DNA of 64,000 nt, from assembly GCA_022829145.1 (NCBI GenBank), contig CM040743.1, positions 3,777,146-3,841,145 of the forward strand, written 5' to 3'. Both the position numbers and the translations under genes were made by a program. Below, in pieces: positions 21,201 through 31,122 of the stretch (positions are counted from its first letter, which is position 1; each line of letters starts with the position of its first letter). Origin of the DNA: Albula goreensis (Eukaryota > Chordata > Actinopteri > Albuliformes > Albulidae). The notes beneath the pieces were generated by a model. It saw only the letters and a list, made by a program, of their open reading frames with translations, did not search any database and was not told where the DNA came from.

Positions 21201-22184
21201 CATGGTTGCTTTGGAGATTAAGGTGTTTGAGTTTGTAGTCTGTTCCATGCAGGTACAAGAGACCTGTAAGCAAGGAAAACTGCTTTAAGTTTATCAGAGA
21301 TTTCAGCTGATAACAATTTCATTCAACCAAATGATGACTTAACTGTTTGTAGCTCTCAACGCACTTCAGACATTTAGCAATGATGGGAAAGCTAGTTAAT
21401 AAAATCACTTACCGGTTAAGTCACTTATCTGATTGTAAGACAGATTTAATCTTATCAGGTTCACAAGGCCAATGAGCCTAAAATGAACACAGAATAAGAA
21501 CAAATCAAAACACAGCACATGAAGTATCTGACATAATGTAGGATTTCATTTTGGTCTTTTCCCAAATGGAAGGAATGAGGACTGAGGTAATGTCACAACA
21601 TGTGTTTTGCAAGTTAAAATAAAGTGCAATGTGATGTTACTTTGTAAGCAACTATCTTGACAACAGACAGCAAACTCCACCAAACAGAGCCAACCTCGCC
21701 AGATAATTAAATATAAAACGGCCTCAGGGCTATTTTTAACAGGGTGATCCAAAAGAGAAGCTGACCTTCAACCTTGGTAATCAAATTGCAAGACAAGTTT
21801 AGTGTCCGCAGAGACGAAAGCGAGCCCAGTCCCTCGATGACAGCGATCTGGTTTGAAGACAGGTCCAGGTGCCGAAGATGCCATGACGCGGTCAGTCCCT
21901 CGATTTTCGTTATTCGGTTACAGTGGAGATTCAGTGATTTTACATTAGCGCTCAGCGGGACTTCTGCCAAACTAGAGACAGACGGAGGAAGGCGGCATTA
22001 TTAAGTGGGATACCATTACATTTTGATTCATTGACAGAGTGCAGAGTAAATTCATAGACTCCAACACAAAAGGAAAACTGTAGGTAAACGATAGAGTTTT
22101 TGCTAAATGGCAATCTATTAACGTTGTCCACTCGACCCACCTCTTTATGTTCTTATCAATCAAGCAAAGCTCTCCATCCGCCAT
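7175..22184 (-). CDS. lrrcc1: Leucine-rich repeat and coiled-coil centrosomal protein 1
   Basis: Orthologue of human LRRCC1 (CLERC), a centrosome/centriole protein needed for spindle-pole integrity and ciliogenesis. Nineteen coding exons give about 1,011 residues (human about 1,030). Residues 15-165 carry leucine-rich repeats (LHCNRITKIEGL, LDLSSNQIAVIEGL, LNLSCNLITKVEG, LNLSYNQISDL, LNLQSNHVSSI), capped by GYREMVLQSLPQLSALDG. Residues 190-415 form a low-complexity linker with KAKRDIDHTSESE, matching human KRDTDITSESD. From about 415 to the end it is a long coiled coil with LRTERKVWGQELAQQG, DQTDTIRKLKE and LANEKQKQIELAN. It ends RRLTCVLKDF, then TAA at 7175-7177. The start ATG is at 22182-22184. 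The frame breaks by one base at three places (exon 2/3 junction, exon 5, exon 12). The unbroken frame elsewhere points to consensus error or very recent change rather than an old pseudogene. Confidence 0.93.
7689..7824 (-). CDS. lrrcc1: lrrcc1 exon 18 (coiled coil)
   Basis: The acceptor is TTTTTTTTCAG|AGGAGTG and the donor CAGAAG|GTCTGA. It encodes MEKLRSVDDAFRRQLETVQA to LANEKQKQIELANQK (human SMDDAFKRQVDA and LANEKQKCIDSANLK). Confidence 0.92.
8548..8685 (-). CDS. lrrcc1: lrrcc1 exon 17 (coiled coil)
   Basis: The acceptor is CTCCTCACAG|CTCCATG and the donor CAGAA|GTAAGA. It encodes SMNKKWQSKAELLSRLEEQV to RDQAVQAQK, matching human STLNRKWHDKGELLCHLETQV. Confidence 0.92.
8713..8764. repeat. 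(CA)n microsatellite
   Basis: A pure CA run in lrrcc1 intron 16, close to the exon 17 acceptor, followed by imperfect CA-rich DNA to about 8890. Confidence 0.95.
9042..9250 (-). CDS. lrrcc1: lrrcc1 exon 16 (coiled coil)
   Basis: The acceptor follows a C run (CCCCCCAG|GCAGTG) and the donor is CTACAG|GTGAAT. It encodes AVQDRDEQIRGLREESLQAQ to LEELKQAYR. Confidence 0.92.
9693..9856 (-). CDS. lrrcc1: lrrcc1 exon 15 (coiled coil)
   Basis: The acceptor is CCCCAAACAG|GGGCGT and the donor AAGGAG|GTGAGT. It encodes ASLAQDRGRMEARIEVLSTE to VEDQTDTIRKLKE, as human SSLAQNRGKLEAQIE and DDQTETIRKLKD. Confidence 0.93.
12060..12442. repeat. 30-bp minisatellite built on the exon 14 splice donor
   Basis: About 12.5 copies of a 30-bp unit. 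On the minus strand each unit contains CAGCAGG, then GTAAATATAC, then TACCATACTCACA. The final copy is the real 3' end of lrrcc1 exon 14 and its donor. Variants include GTGAATATAC and GTACATATAC at the same spot. The length is a multiple of three and the exon 14 frame reads through as GKYTTILTQQ repeats. Confidence 0.95.
12433..12607 (-). CDS. lrrcc1: lrrcc1 exon 14 (coiled coil)
   Basis: The acceptor is GCGCTCTAG|GCTCGT and the donor GCAGCAGG|GTAAAT (phase 1). It encodes SLEAGVEEDKRRSVQVELLR to GLRTERKVWGQELAQQG, the best-conserved part of the protein. The frame stays open far into the adjoining 30-bp array. Confidence 0.93.
12660..12805. repeat. ~62-bp tandem repeat
   Basis: Two to three copies of a unit holding ACTGAAATACCACCCC and ACAACTGAAATACCACAATC. 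It lies in lrrcc1 intron 13, just upstream of exon 14. Confidence 0.75.
13036..13221 (-). CDS. lrrcc1: lrrcc1 exon 13 (coiled coil)
   Basis: The acceptor is GCCGCCGCAG|GTGAGAG and the donor CTCAAG|GTCAGC. It has 62 codons, phase 0 at both ends, and encodes VREGFDRVSAELAELKAAL to QDLTAMVKEQKSRIAELIKA. Confidence 0.92.
13739..13938 (-). CDS. lrrcc1: lrrcc1 exon 12 (coiled coil)
   Basis: The acceptor is GTCTGACAG|GAAGGA and the donor GCTGAG|GTATTG. It begins RKELESR and continues, in a shifted frame, EFREALGREVAAVEERHAQQ to YADLEDEFRLALTIEATRF (human YMDLENEFRIALTVEARRF). The exon is 200 bp where 201 or 199 would keep phase. The shift lies near a G5 run (13906-13910). Confidence 0.87.
14399..14538 (-). 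CDS. lrrcc1: lrrcc1 exon 11 (coiled coil)
   Basis: The acceptor is GTTTCTCAG|ATGAGG. The donor CACAG|GTGTGT is preferred over the earlier CAG|GTGCAC because it joins to exon 12 as EQVHRKELESR, matching human EQEHRKELETR. Confidence 0.88.
14975..15158 (-). CDS. lrrcc1: lrrcc1 exon 10 (coiled coil)
   Basis: The acceptor is GTGCTGCAG|GCTGAAG and the donor GAGGAG|GTACGG. It encodes LKQLLLKERTERAELQEKEQ to ETERAREQAEE, Glu/Arg/Leu-rich heptads. Confidence 0.9.
15197..15250. repeat. (CA)n/(ACGC)n microsatellite
   Basis: A CA run passing into ACGC repeats in lrrcc1 intron 9, directly upstream of exon 10. Confidence 0.9.
16391..16605. repeat. ~40-bp tandem repeat abutting the exon 9 donor
   Basis: Four to five copies, the outer ones diverged, of a unit with CAGTAATTAACACT, AGAGTGACTGCTCACA and TTGGT. 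On the coding strand the unit starts ACTGACC and then GTGAG, as does the real exon 9 end (ACTGACCG|GTGAGAG). Confidence 0.85.
16596..16744 (-). CDS. lrrcc1: lrrcc1 exon 9 (coiled coil)
   Basis: The acceptor is ATCTCACAG|GCCATT and the donor GACCG|GTGAGA. It encodes ILEERDQERERRWKAEQAV to LQSLALHTTDR, closely matching human LDQEREKRWRAEQAE and SLALLTTDR. Its donor abuts a tandem array. Confidence 0.92.
16984..17167 (-). CDS. lrrcc1: lrrcc1 exon 8 (linker)
   Basis: The acceptor is GGCACAG|TGATCA and the donor ACAGG|GTAGGC. It encodes DQETTTTTEPAKPAASPRGK to ISPTEENTYR. The end matches human SEDNTYQ, where the coiled coil starts. A second AG six bases downstream would put a stop in frame, so this acceptor is chosen. 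Confidence 0.82.
18238..18443 (-). CDS. lrrcc1: lrrcc1 exon 7 (Ser/Thr run and basic linker)
   Basis: The acceptor is CACCCCCAG|GCTCCC and the donor AAAG|GTGCGC (phase 2). It encodes APSSSSSTTTTT, from an ACC triplet run, then MRKAKRDIDHTSESEVDSGK and an Arg-rich stretch. Confidence 0.88.
18786..18871. repeat. Duplicated exon 6 splice donor
   Basis: A 21-base identical segment covering the exon 6 end and donor (TCACGCAG|GTAGGCCATGGGC on the minus strand) occurs at 18851-18871 and again at 18786-18806. Confidence 0.9.
18864..19064 (-). CDS. lrrcc1: lrrcc1 exon 6 (linker)
   Basis: The acceptor is TCTCCTCCAG|CCAAAC. It encodes 67 codons, PNMDAPLPTPRINEVLAQFR to KLEQQVSQLFTQ, in phase 0 at both ends. 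The donor ACGCAG|GTAGGC is duplicated 65 bp downstream. Confidence 0.88.
19562..19600. repeat. (CAGA)n/(CA)n microsatellite
   Basis: A run of CAGA repeats followed by a short CA run in lrrcc1 intron 5. Confidence 0.85.
20196..20470. repeat. Decayed tRNA-type SINE pieces
   Basis: Contains ATTTACATTCTGGCATTTAT and later GGCTTGTAAG and GGTTGCAGGCTTAATTCCC, which look like the tail and head of a common fish tRNA-derived SINE. Strongly diverged, in lrrcc1 intron 5. Confidence 0.4.
20554..20722 (-). CDS. lrrcc1: lrrcc1 exon 5 (LRR cap)
   Basis: The acceptor is CTCTGGAG|GTTACA and the donor GAGAAG|GTGGGG. The first part reads YREMVLQSLPQLSALDG to PVPLMDDSP. The second part, one frame over, reads LDVPGLDDFVEFLLSSDT. 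The switch falls at a run of four C on the coding strand (20625-20628), where five C would keep one frame. Confidence 0.85.
21096..21263 (-). CDS. lrrcc1: lrrcc1 exon 4 (LRR)
   Basis: The acceptor is TGCTTACAG|GTCTC and the donor CCCAG|GTAGGT. It encodes LLYLHGTDYKLKHLNLQSN through QLLQCMLGLRNL to NPVCATPG, very close to human HLLQCMVGLHFL and DDNPVCRLPG. Confidence 0.92.
21413..21477 (-). CDS. lrrcc1: lrrcc1 exon 3 (LRR)
   Basis: The acceptor is CATTTTAG|GCTCAT and the donor ACCG|GTAAGT. The right frame is LIGLVNLIRLNLSYNQISDL, matching human LEELINLTRLNVSYNHIDDL. Joined to exon 2 as read, the frame is one base short: the acceptor-side G run has two G where three would fit. Confidence 0.85.
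21766..21971 (-). CDS. lrrcc1: lrrcc1 exon 2 (first leucine-rich repeats)
   Basis: The acceptor is GTCTCTAG|TTTGGC and the donor GAAG|GTCAGC (phase 1). It encodes LAEVPLSANVKSLNLHCN to LNLSCNLITKVEG, three consecutive LRRs. Confidence 0.92.
22141..22184 (-). CDS. lrrcc1: lrrcc1 exon 1
   Basis: ATG to AAGAG|GTGGGT encodes MADGELCLIDKNIK. A GTG one codon upstream makes the open frame slightly longer, but the ATG is preferred. Confidence 0.88.
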
Positions 22185-22900
22185 CACCTAAAATACTGCG
22201 CAGAAAAGTGCCACAATGTTATGGTGTCATTAAATGGGTGCCGAGACTGCAACGCTGGATGGTTAGTTATAACTTGCAAAGCCAAATGACTCGGTCGATA
22301 GCAAACTATCACACGGACACATTAGTAGCAAGTCTAGCTTTGTAACGTTAGCCATTTCAGATCTGGCTTTAATGTTAGTTTGTTCGAGGCAATAATCGTT
22401 TTGGCTACCCGAGCAAGTTGATTTTGCGACACAATGCAACTTACCAACAATTTGTTAGATGTCAGGAAACATTACATCTGCAAGCTATAAAGTTTAACTA
22501 TGATCAGATGTTGGAGAACACAGTAAATGTAGCTAATAATATGTTAGCTCGCACATAACTGGATGGGATAAGATAGCAAACTATAGCTATCCAGTTAGCT
22601 CCCTAGCTACAACAGAGAAGGTAAAAGTTTCAGCACTGCGACAGCTAGCTCGTTATGCTAGCTAGCATAGACAGCTCTCTTCAAAAACACGCACGGCAAA
22701 TCAAAGTCCATGGTTACATATAATCTTCGTGGCAACAAAACAACATTACTTGCATTCTACAGAAATCCCAGTTAATTTAGCTAACTCGTCAGCAGTCTAT
22801 AAACTTTGCATGGTCTCGCAGTGTTTTTGCCGCTGCTGAGCTTGAACTAGCCGCTCTGTCAAGCGCTTCCTGGTGACGTCACACAGCATACGTGCATCCT
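22185..22900 (-). promoter_or_regulatory. lrrcc1: lrrcc1 5' flank and promoter region
   Basis: Upstream of the lrrcc1 ATG. A complete CRE palindrome TGACGTCA (22874-22881) sits eight bases from an ETS-type CTTCCTG (22866-22872). This arrangement is common in TATA-less housekeeping promoters. Between it and the ATG the DNA is AT-rich with many GCTAGC runs and may hold a 5' UTR intron. Confidence 0.45.
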
Positions 22901-25900
22901 AAGCAACGAGATGAAAACGAGGCAGCAGAGGCGTGCGTGACTTTGTCGCTCCGTCATTCAAAACTGAAAAATTGGACCTTGCAACAATAACAACATAATT
23001 TGGCCTATGGAGGCAATCTCTTGAACCAGAAGGCTGAAGATGTCTCCGTCTCTTCAGATAGAATGTGTTTATGACGAGATGGTTAAAGAATATTCTGCGA
23101 TTGCTCTGCTCCTTTTCTCTCTAAATTACTGAAGAGGCTATATGGAGCATTAATGTGAGTTATGGTATGTTTCTGTAATGAATTTCGCATGCGGCCCTGG
23201 GAATTAGGCCGAGGCAGTAAGTGTCAAAAATCTGTCTGAGAACCAGAATAGACATGTTTATCAAAAGGAGGCGTACACATTTTTACTGAATTATAAGACA
23301 AATTAAATGTCTTTCATGCTCTCTGTCCTACACCACAAGCGTGAGTACATGTGGTGTGTGACTGTAGCTATATGCAAGACTTTGTGAATGTTTTTACAGA
23401 AATATACCTTTGGGGGTCATACCGCAAACCTGACATGACAAGACAGCTGGCCATTTTATGTAAACATGCTTGACTAAAATATTTAAGACGCTTATTTAGT
23501 TCACAGACAGTTATCAACTATAATTGTGTATTTTTAGCATGTCACATGGAGTTTGAACTAGTTTAATGAGCAAAAAAGTGTAGTTTTCTTCATAATTATT
23601 TACCAAACTACCAGTTAATCAGTGAACGCGGTTCATGGGACACACTGTGTTTATCGGCAAACACTTGCATATGGAATAGCTGTCAACTTCCACTGATACT
23701 GGCCCCTCCCACTCTCTCAAAACCCCTCCCCCACACCAATTTCGGGTCCTCCCTTTGACACGAATTCCTGTAAAATGACAAAAGTTCAAGAGGACGGTCC
23801 CTGTCAAAAAATCCATGAATGTTGCTGTTTTTGTGTTTGGGGTAGTGTGTTTGAAGGGTTGGTGGTGGTCCAGAAAAAACAACACAGAAACCGTTTTAAT
23901 AAATAAGATAACAATCAATGTTAAGGTGTAGAGCAACTCCAAGACCACAAAACCATGACAAATCAAGTGAGGCTTAATTTGTGATGCAATATATGAATGG
24001 ATTCATTACAAAGTAAAACTAAGTGAAACACACTGTCACTTATTATAGATTTGGCAAAATAATCAATCATGAATTCAAAACACAAACACTTCTGTACCAC
24101 ATCTATAGCATTTATGTAGCTACGTGGTTCTAGCTAATACTTGCCGAAGTACAAGAATAAAAACCAGGTGGTGTTAGGCTGCGTGCAACCAGAGTGAAAG
24201 AATTTGAATTTAGGAGCAAATCCTGTTAAGGATTGTCGCTGTAATCAGCAGGTGAATGAAAAGAGCAATAAAACGTAGCGTCGGCAAATGTCCTGGAGAT
24301 GATAGCAAAAAGAAGGTAGCCTCCTCAGCTACTTGTGGAAAAGAGGCAAAAACATTCAGCCACCTATGTAATATTTGAGAGTAATTCGCCAAGGTTCTTC
24401 AGCCATACAGAAGTCTAAAAATGAATGAATTTGCAAGGTTGTATGAACTGGCTCATGCAAATGGCATTGTAATGAAGGCGGAGTCTCTTTGTTTCACCTG
24501 TGGTGTTTTGGTGTTTCAGCCAATCGGGGAGCGGGGTGCGTGGGCGAGGGGTGGTGGGGGAGGGGCGAGTGGAGGGCAGTCACAGTCAAGATTTAATTCG
24601 CACCCGACTTCAGCAAACCTACGAGCTGAAATGGTTTAAAGTTTGGCCATGTACTCATTCGGTGGCGGGCATTCTAAGCTTTGCGCTGCACTTTATTCTT
24701 GGTTGCCCATAGTGATTTTTTCATGTAAAAATATAAGCCTGGAATACAAATTATGGGTGAACGTGTGTTTTAGTCTGGGGAAAAAAAGGTGCTTGCAGCT
24801 TATTTTGCCTCTTGGTTTTTCCCCAAATAGTGAGTTAATAACCAAACGTATCACAGTGTAATTTTCACTGTTAGAATAAGGTGTATTTATATAGCTGGTG
24901 TCATGAATTCGTCTGATGATGAATGAGTGATTTGCAGAGTTGATCTGAACGATTTATTTCAAGAAAACAAACAAAATCGTGTTTGATGTGGGTCAGATTT
25001 CAAAACGAAGCATCAGGGGTCAGCAGACTCCGTCTTTACACTTTAGCACTTTAATTATCCTCTCTTCTAGTGTACAGCCATACAACAGCCAAAAACGATC
25101 AAATATAAATAAAATACATAAACAGTTTCAACCACATGCTCATCATTAAAAAATAGATTTACAAAAAAAGTTTACATTTCTGTACAACATAATTTGTTCA
25201 TTGAATTAAACTTCTGCAACTGGACACTGTACACTTTTCTTAAAGCCCAATATGCAGGGACTACCCAAGCCTGGGATTTGTAGAATTTACGGTTTGAAGT
25301 TCAGTCTTAGAAAAACAACATTCCCCTTAAAAAAATTTCTCATCGTCTGTCTTTTATTTTACACTGACACAGTTGTTCAAAGACCCATTATTTTCATTTC
25401 CCGAGTGAAGCAATGTCTTGAATTTTATATTATTTATTCTTCTGAAAGAGGGATATTCACAACAAAAATACAATAAAATCCAGTGTATATTTAATAACTC
25501 TTTCTCCATGGGAAATCAAGTGTACAAAAATAGAGGACGCTCAATATACTCTTCCAGTAATTGTCGCGCAAAAAACGTTCTTTGTGATTGTGAAAAAATA
25601 CAGTAATGAGGCAGTACTGAATTCAGGGTGTATGGAAATACTATCGGTTCCCTCTGCATGGTCTCAGGGTTTTTATGAGCTCCAGAGACTCAGCAATTAA
25701 GTTTCTCACAAACTCAAACAAAGTCATTGGATCTGAATAAAGATTTGCCATGCAAAGAGATTCTCATCATACAGAGTCCCAGAACCACTTAAATACTATG
25801 GAACACACCAAACCTTCACTGCTGGCAGTTTGTCCTTTTAAATAAATAGTGTAACTTTTTATTTTATTTTTTTGCTGCTAGTGAACAATCAGACTACCGA

Positions 25901-26529
25901 TTTGCTTGGCTTAACCCAAACTATTCCCCAGCAAGGCAGAGACACTTGTTGTCTTGCCAGTGAGGGGTTTATCTTGCAATTCCACTGATAGCAACAGAAA
26001 TTTGGGGATTTTTGTCCAATGATCCCTGTATGTGAAGCCAGAGCCGTAGGCTGAACCTACACAAAAGAGAGCACATTAATTTTAAACTGTCAGCAATCTG
26101 CAGGAATTGATTCCATTTCAAATACTGCATTTTTTTTACCCAGGTCTGGCTAATGCTATGTTTCCACCAGCCATACTTGGCGGTACATCACCCTATTGCC
26201 AAGGCAACCTGAACTCCTGTCCAGACTGCATTGATCCAGGCTGAAAGGAAGTTGGCCAATTCCTGGTTTGTCTGTCCAATTGGTCCTGATCCAAAGTGAA
26301 TGTAACAGAGAAAAGATCAATTTATTCTATAATATACCACAGTTAGAAGTCGGATTTAACAACGCCTATAATAAGGTATCCAGGTTTTGGTTAGGAATCA
26401 TATGCAGCTCAAGATTAAAAATAAAACCCCAGATCTGCACATAATCATCACCATTCACAATGTCTTTATACAATTTTTATTCAAAACAAGATGATCAAAA
26501 GCACAAACAATAGGCTTTCCGCCTACATG
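22901..26529. other. Intergenic DNA without recognisable genes
   Basis: AT-rich sequence between the lrrcc1 promoter and the 5S-headed SINE. Short open frames on both strands show no family resemblance and no splice-site pairing. A G-rich patch lies at 24530-24580. I see nothing else to call. Confidence 0.6.
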
Positions 26530-26880
26530 ATAACAAAAACTTAATCTAGCCGGTCATCCTGTACCATTCATGTTTTCCACACTACTGATGCTAAGCAGGT
26601 GTGGGCTTGGTTAGTATTTGGATGGGTGACCCTTGGGAGACATTAGTTCCTAATAGAAGAGGTTTTGGTGGAGCAGTAGGGGGCGATCTTCTCCTTGGAC
26701 CAAACTGAACTCCACTGTCTGATCAATACAATAGGGCACAGCTGTGCTTCATTGCAGCACTTCCCAAAACAACTGCTGCCCTCTTAAGTTCTCATGAAAT
26801 CATTTCCCTACATCTGATTGGCTACCCCACAACTTGAATTCCCAACAAGTATTATTCCCTGGATCTGCATGGGAAATGAG
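26530..26880 (+). mobile_element. SINE with 5S rRNA-like head (SINE3 type)
   Basis: Positions 26585-26640 follow the 5S rRNA internal promoter: GATGCTAAGCAGG, GGGCTTGGTTAGTATTTGGA and TGGGTGACCC. The body then has GGTGGAGCAGTAGGGGGCG, as in the 5S-derived SINE3 elements known from fishes. It is diverged from true 5S and has no 5S 5' end, so it is a fossil retroposon, not an rRNA gene. Confidence 0.75.
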
Positions 26881-29800
26881 AAATTAGTTCATAGTTGACC
26901 TGCCTGGTTAAGTAAAAGGGGAAAAATAAGTATGAACTTTAGTTTTAAACATGTCATAAAAGGTTGTAGGCAGTGCTTGTAAAAATGAAAGATGTTTTCC
27001 GATGTCAGCAGCATTTGAGTAATTAATAGAGGCCTAACAGACTGCAATGCAAACTGTCTTATTGGTATGAATTTGAATGTTACACACACAGCTACAGCAG
27101 GTCACAAAAACCAGCTATACATTACATGGGAGAGCTGTCCTTTTACAGTGTTACTGTAAGACTGAGGTTCAAAACACTAAATGATGGAAGGTTTAAGTAA
27201 AAAATGAAATAACCCTAATGATTGGGAAAAATACTGAGAGAGAGTACAGAGCATGGACTGTTAGGACCAAGCAAACCTGGTGCCGAATGAAGAGATGCAA
27301 ATCAGTCCCCACAGAATCGCAGAACTGCATTGTGGGGGTAAAACTCTTTTTCGGGATGTCATGGGTACAAAGTATATCACAGGGTTTTTGGCATTCAAAC
27401 ATAATGCAGGTTTAGCTCTGCACCACTCTCTTTGTCCGTCAACTCTTCGCTTTCCACAAATGGGATAGTTGGAAAGACTGACTCAGCATTTAAGACTTCA
27501 CTGATTTCAGCCGTAGGTATGTCAATTGACTTAAAACGTATCACAGCGCACTAAAGAGGATGCATTAACTGTCTCAGAATGGACCTTGCAGGTCTGGCTC
27601 AAATGAATATGGGATATCAATGTTGTGTTAAATTAATATCTGATTTATTTCTGATACAATGTGGGACTAAGGGTCTGAGCTGGGAATCTCTGTCAAAAAC
27701 AAGCATACATACCATGTAAAGACAAAGTGTTCCTTTTGTATATGACCAACGCTGAGCTGAGTTTAACTTGTATTTTCATGATGTTTGTGACAATTCATAA
27801 TTGTATAAATATTAACAAATATCAATATGGTTTTTTTCAGCTATCAAGGGCTTGTAGAATCCGAGGAGTGAAAGCATTTTCAGAGAGGGAAAAATAAGCC
27901 TTACATTATCTCTGATATCTTGATTCATCCAACTTTGCGACAGCCCTTTTAGGGGCAGTCCACTGTCCTTGAAGAAGGAAACCTAAGGTCCAGTTTCATG
28001 GTCTCCTCCCCTTCTCAGGTTTATTAGTTATCTTCCTTTCGTCCAGATTCCACATGCTCTCCATCCTCCAGGTACCTTCAGTCAGTGTACAGTTTGCGTT
28101 GCCAGTTCCCGCTCCCCCCCAAATCGTGGCGACTCAAAACTCCCTACGAAAGAAGGCATGAATTTCGTTAAAGCTCCACACAGCTGCTTGCAGAGATGGT
28201 TGCTAATGTTTATTCGCTCGTTTATGTATTTATTTATTTATCTATCTATCTTGCAGCATGCGAAATTGATAGAGGCGGAAGTTCACAGGCGAGAGAATCA
28301 GAGACTGTGCTTTATAATCCTCTCGCCGAGACGAGCCGAGAGCTGAACCCTGGAACGGCGTCGCACAAATAAACCTTGTGGGATTTGAAATGTTCCATCC
28401 TGCCAAGGTTTTAGCATTCAAAATAAAAACACTTTAATCCCATTTGCAAGGGTCTTGCAGAGAGGCCATTTTTTTTTGTTCAACACCCCCCATCCATTTT
28501 CTTCCCAGAGATGCAACATTTACAGAAGCAAATGCAGAACGAACTGAAGCACAGGCACTGATGAAAAGTAAAGAGAAGCACAGGGAGCGTGCAAACAGAG
28601 AGAGGGATACATACATGTAGCAAATGACACATGCATACACAAAGACATAGGAGAGACAGGAAAAAGGAATGAAAGAGAATTAGAAAGACAGCGAAAGAAA
28701 GATGCGTGGATAAAAAGAGAGGCACTGGCAAAGGGAATGGGAGATGAGAGCAGGAGGATATGAGTAAGGTCATGCCTGTTCAATTTACTGAGCAAAGACC
28801 TTACTGACCTCTGATTGGCTGGACTCTGTATAAATGAATAATTTATTCATTCTTAGTCTCAGACTGTCAAATGAAAACGTTCCAACTGCATGAATAATTC
28901 AACACAGAGTGAAACGGAATTCAGAACGAGCTTCCCTTTTTCAGCTACATCTGACCCGAGTGCTATACAGTTCCGGATTGTTGGAACTCCACGACTTCCC
29001 GCGCAAAAGCTACACTGTGCTTTTTATTTGTGGCACAGGCATGGTGTATATCTCTGCTCTCCAAATTAGCACCGCCGGGCCACCCACATGCAGACAGTCT
29101 CTCTCAAAAGTGCGCTTTGAGCTAACACGCCATCTGGGTGGCAGAGCTTATAAGAGGTTTTTATCATTGCCGAGGCAAACGGGCTGTTGGTTCATCTCTG
29201 TGCTTCGTTATCCAGCACTGTCAGGAATGGCAGAAGTTATACTTATTTTTCTTTCCTCCAAGTCCCAGCCGCTTCTCAAGGCTCCTGTCACAATTCAATT
29301 AGCTGCGTGTTGTTTACAACAGCAGGTGGTTCTGGTTCACTAGCCTCATACCTCAGCATGTCCTCGGTCATAGTCTACAACCTTACCACACCTCTGATAA
29401 CGAGATGGACCGTACAGGCAACACCACTGAGTCGAGAAAATGTCGATGCACGTGGCACAGTAAAAACCAAAACACCAGATTCAACATATAGTCACTTAGT
29501 TTGTCTAGGTACTAAATGTATTATTCTGATTATACTATTTACATGTTAGCTTGTTGTTGTCAAGCTGTCAATCTTTGTATCTTTAATCGTGGAATAGTTG
29601 ACTCACCACTTGCTGAGCTATCCAAGTTTTCCATTATATAACACAGGATAATAGCACTAAATGTGTCCCCTAAAATGACATGAAAAGTGGAAATACAAAA
29701 TGTTTGGCATGACACCTATGATATATTACACAACACAAAATGATATCTACAATTTTTGATCATATATTGTATATGTCATAAGAATTAGCAATACTAAAAC

Positions 29801-31122
29801 ATATACAGAAATATGCGCATTGTTTGCACATATGAGAAAAGGGGTCCGGTAACAAATATTTTCAACAAAGCTAAGATTTTAAAATGTATTCGGAAGAATC
29901 CTTTTTTGTATCTGAAATGTTATTTTCCATATTTCATTATGCATTACTTGCAGGCACGGGTGCTCAAAGGAATATCTGCAGCCTAAATTGCCAACCACAG
30001 CAGGGCAATGTTCTAGCTAATGATACACTAGTTGCTAGGCAAGAATGTAGCTCGTATAAAGTATGATAAAAATATGTTCTGGGAACAAATAACAAATGTT
30101 TAATTTGAATATCAAACACCAGAAACCCTCTTACACTGAATCATGTGGAGAAAAATAAAAGTCTGATTATTTTTCATTTTATCCCAGGGCCTCTCTGGAA
30201 ATTACCCCCCTCCACAGCCCTGGAGCGGAAGGATCCGGCACAAAGAGCTGAGCTAATCAAAGAGTGTACCCTACTAATCAACATGGTTCTGTTCTATTCT
30301 TTAAAACATGCTGCCCAGCTAACATTTATGAATGTGGGGGGGGGGTGGAAGTACAAGTGAAAACACTGTGGGTTTAATACCTCACAAAACACAGTGATTT
30401 TCTAAAAATAAAACTACTGCTAACAATAACAAAAAATGAACACAGAAGTTATCAAGGGAGAGAAATCATACTCGTGTCTGGTGACTTTGTGACCTGGAAC
30501 TTAATGGTGTGACTTTGTCTAGGCTGACGTCAATATCGTCTGGCTTTTTATAGAGGTATCTCTGAAGCGACATGGTCGGATCAGTGCAGAGACAGCACAC
30601 TGGGTCGTTTGTTCGTCTGGAGCAGGGAGGCACAAAGGCCTGTTTTTTCTGGGTCAGGCAGAAGGTGAAGGGAGAAAGAGCCAATGGCAGTCTCTGCCCG
30701 TTTAGACAGAGAGGCAGCATCACTGTGACTCACTAAAAAGGACAAATTTTATTTTTCTTCCTACACTAAAGAAAAAATGCTGATTTAAGATGTCACAATA
30801 ATGAAGATGTAAAAATTATTTAACTGAAGTCTGGAAGACACAAAAATGAAAGGATTGTGTGTGAAATGTCATTCCCCTCTTCTTGAGGAAAAAAAACCTC
30901 CAATCTTCAATAAAACAGTACATCAAGATTTGTGTATTCAAACGAGACAGTTCGGTTTCAGATGTTACGTTAGGATACGAAAAAGAACTAAATGAAATTA
31001 TGTTGCCTTGACTTAAAATAATTGATTATGCTTTGACCTAATGAACCCCATCAAATCCACATGCTGTACATATATCTACATAGGCCTCCCTCCCAGTCCG
31101 GGTTTATTGCTAGACCATGAGG
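26881..31122. other. Intergenic or ralyl 3'-flank DNA without recognisable genes
   Basis: AT-rich, with an A/G-rich patch at 28620-28770 that creates long artefactual open frames. A minus-strand AATAAA near 30750 could end a long ralyl 3' UTR, but nothing else supports this. Confidence 0.5.

Noticed and set aside
26585..26640. 5S rRNA gene
   Set aside because: Only the internal promoter half resembles 5S; the 5' third and the correct 3' end are missing.
28434..28795. Overlapping Ser/Leu-rich minus-strand open frames
   Set aside because: They arise from an A/G-rich tract; no homology, splice sites or codon-like pattern.
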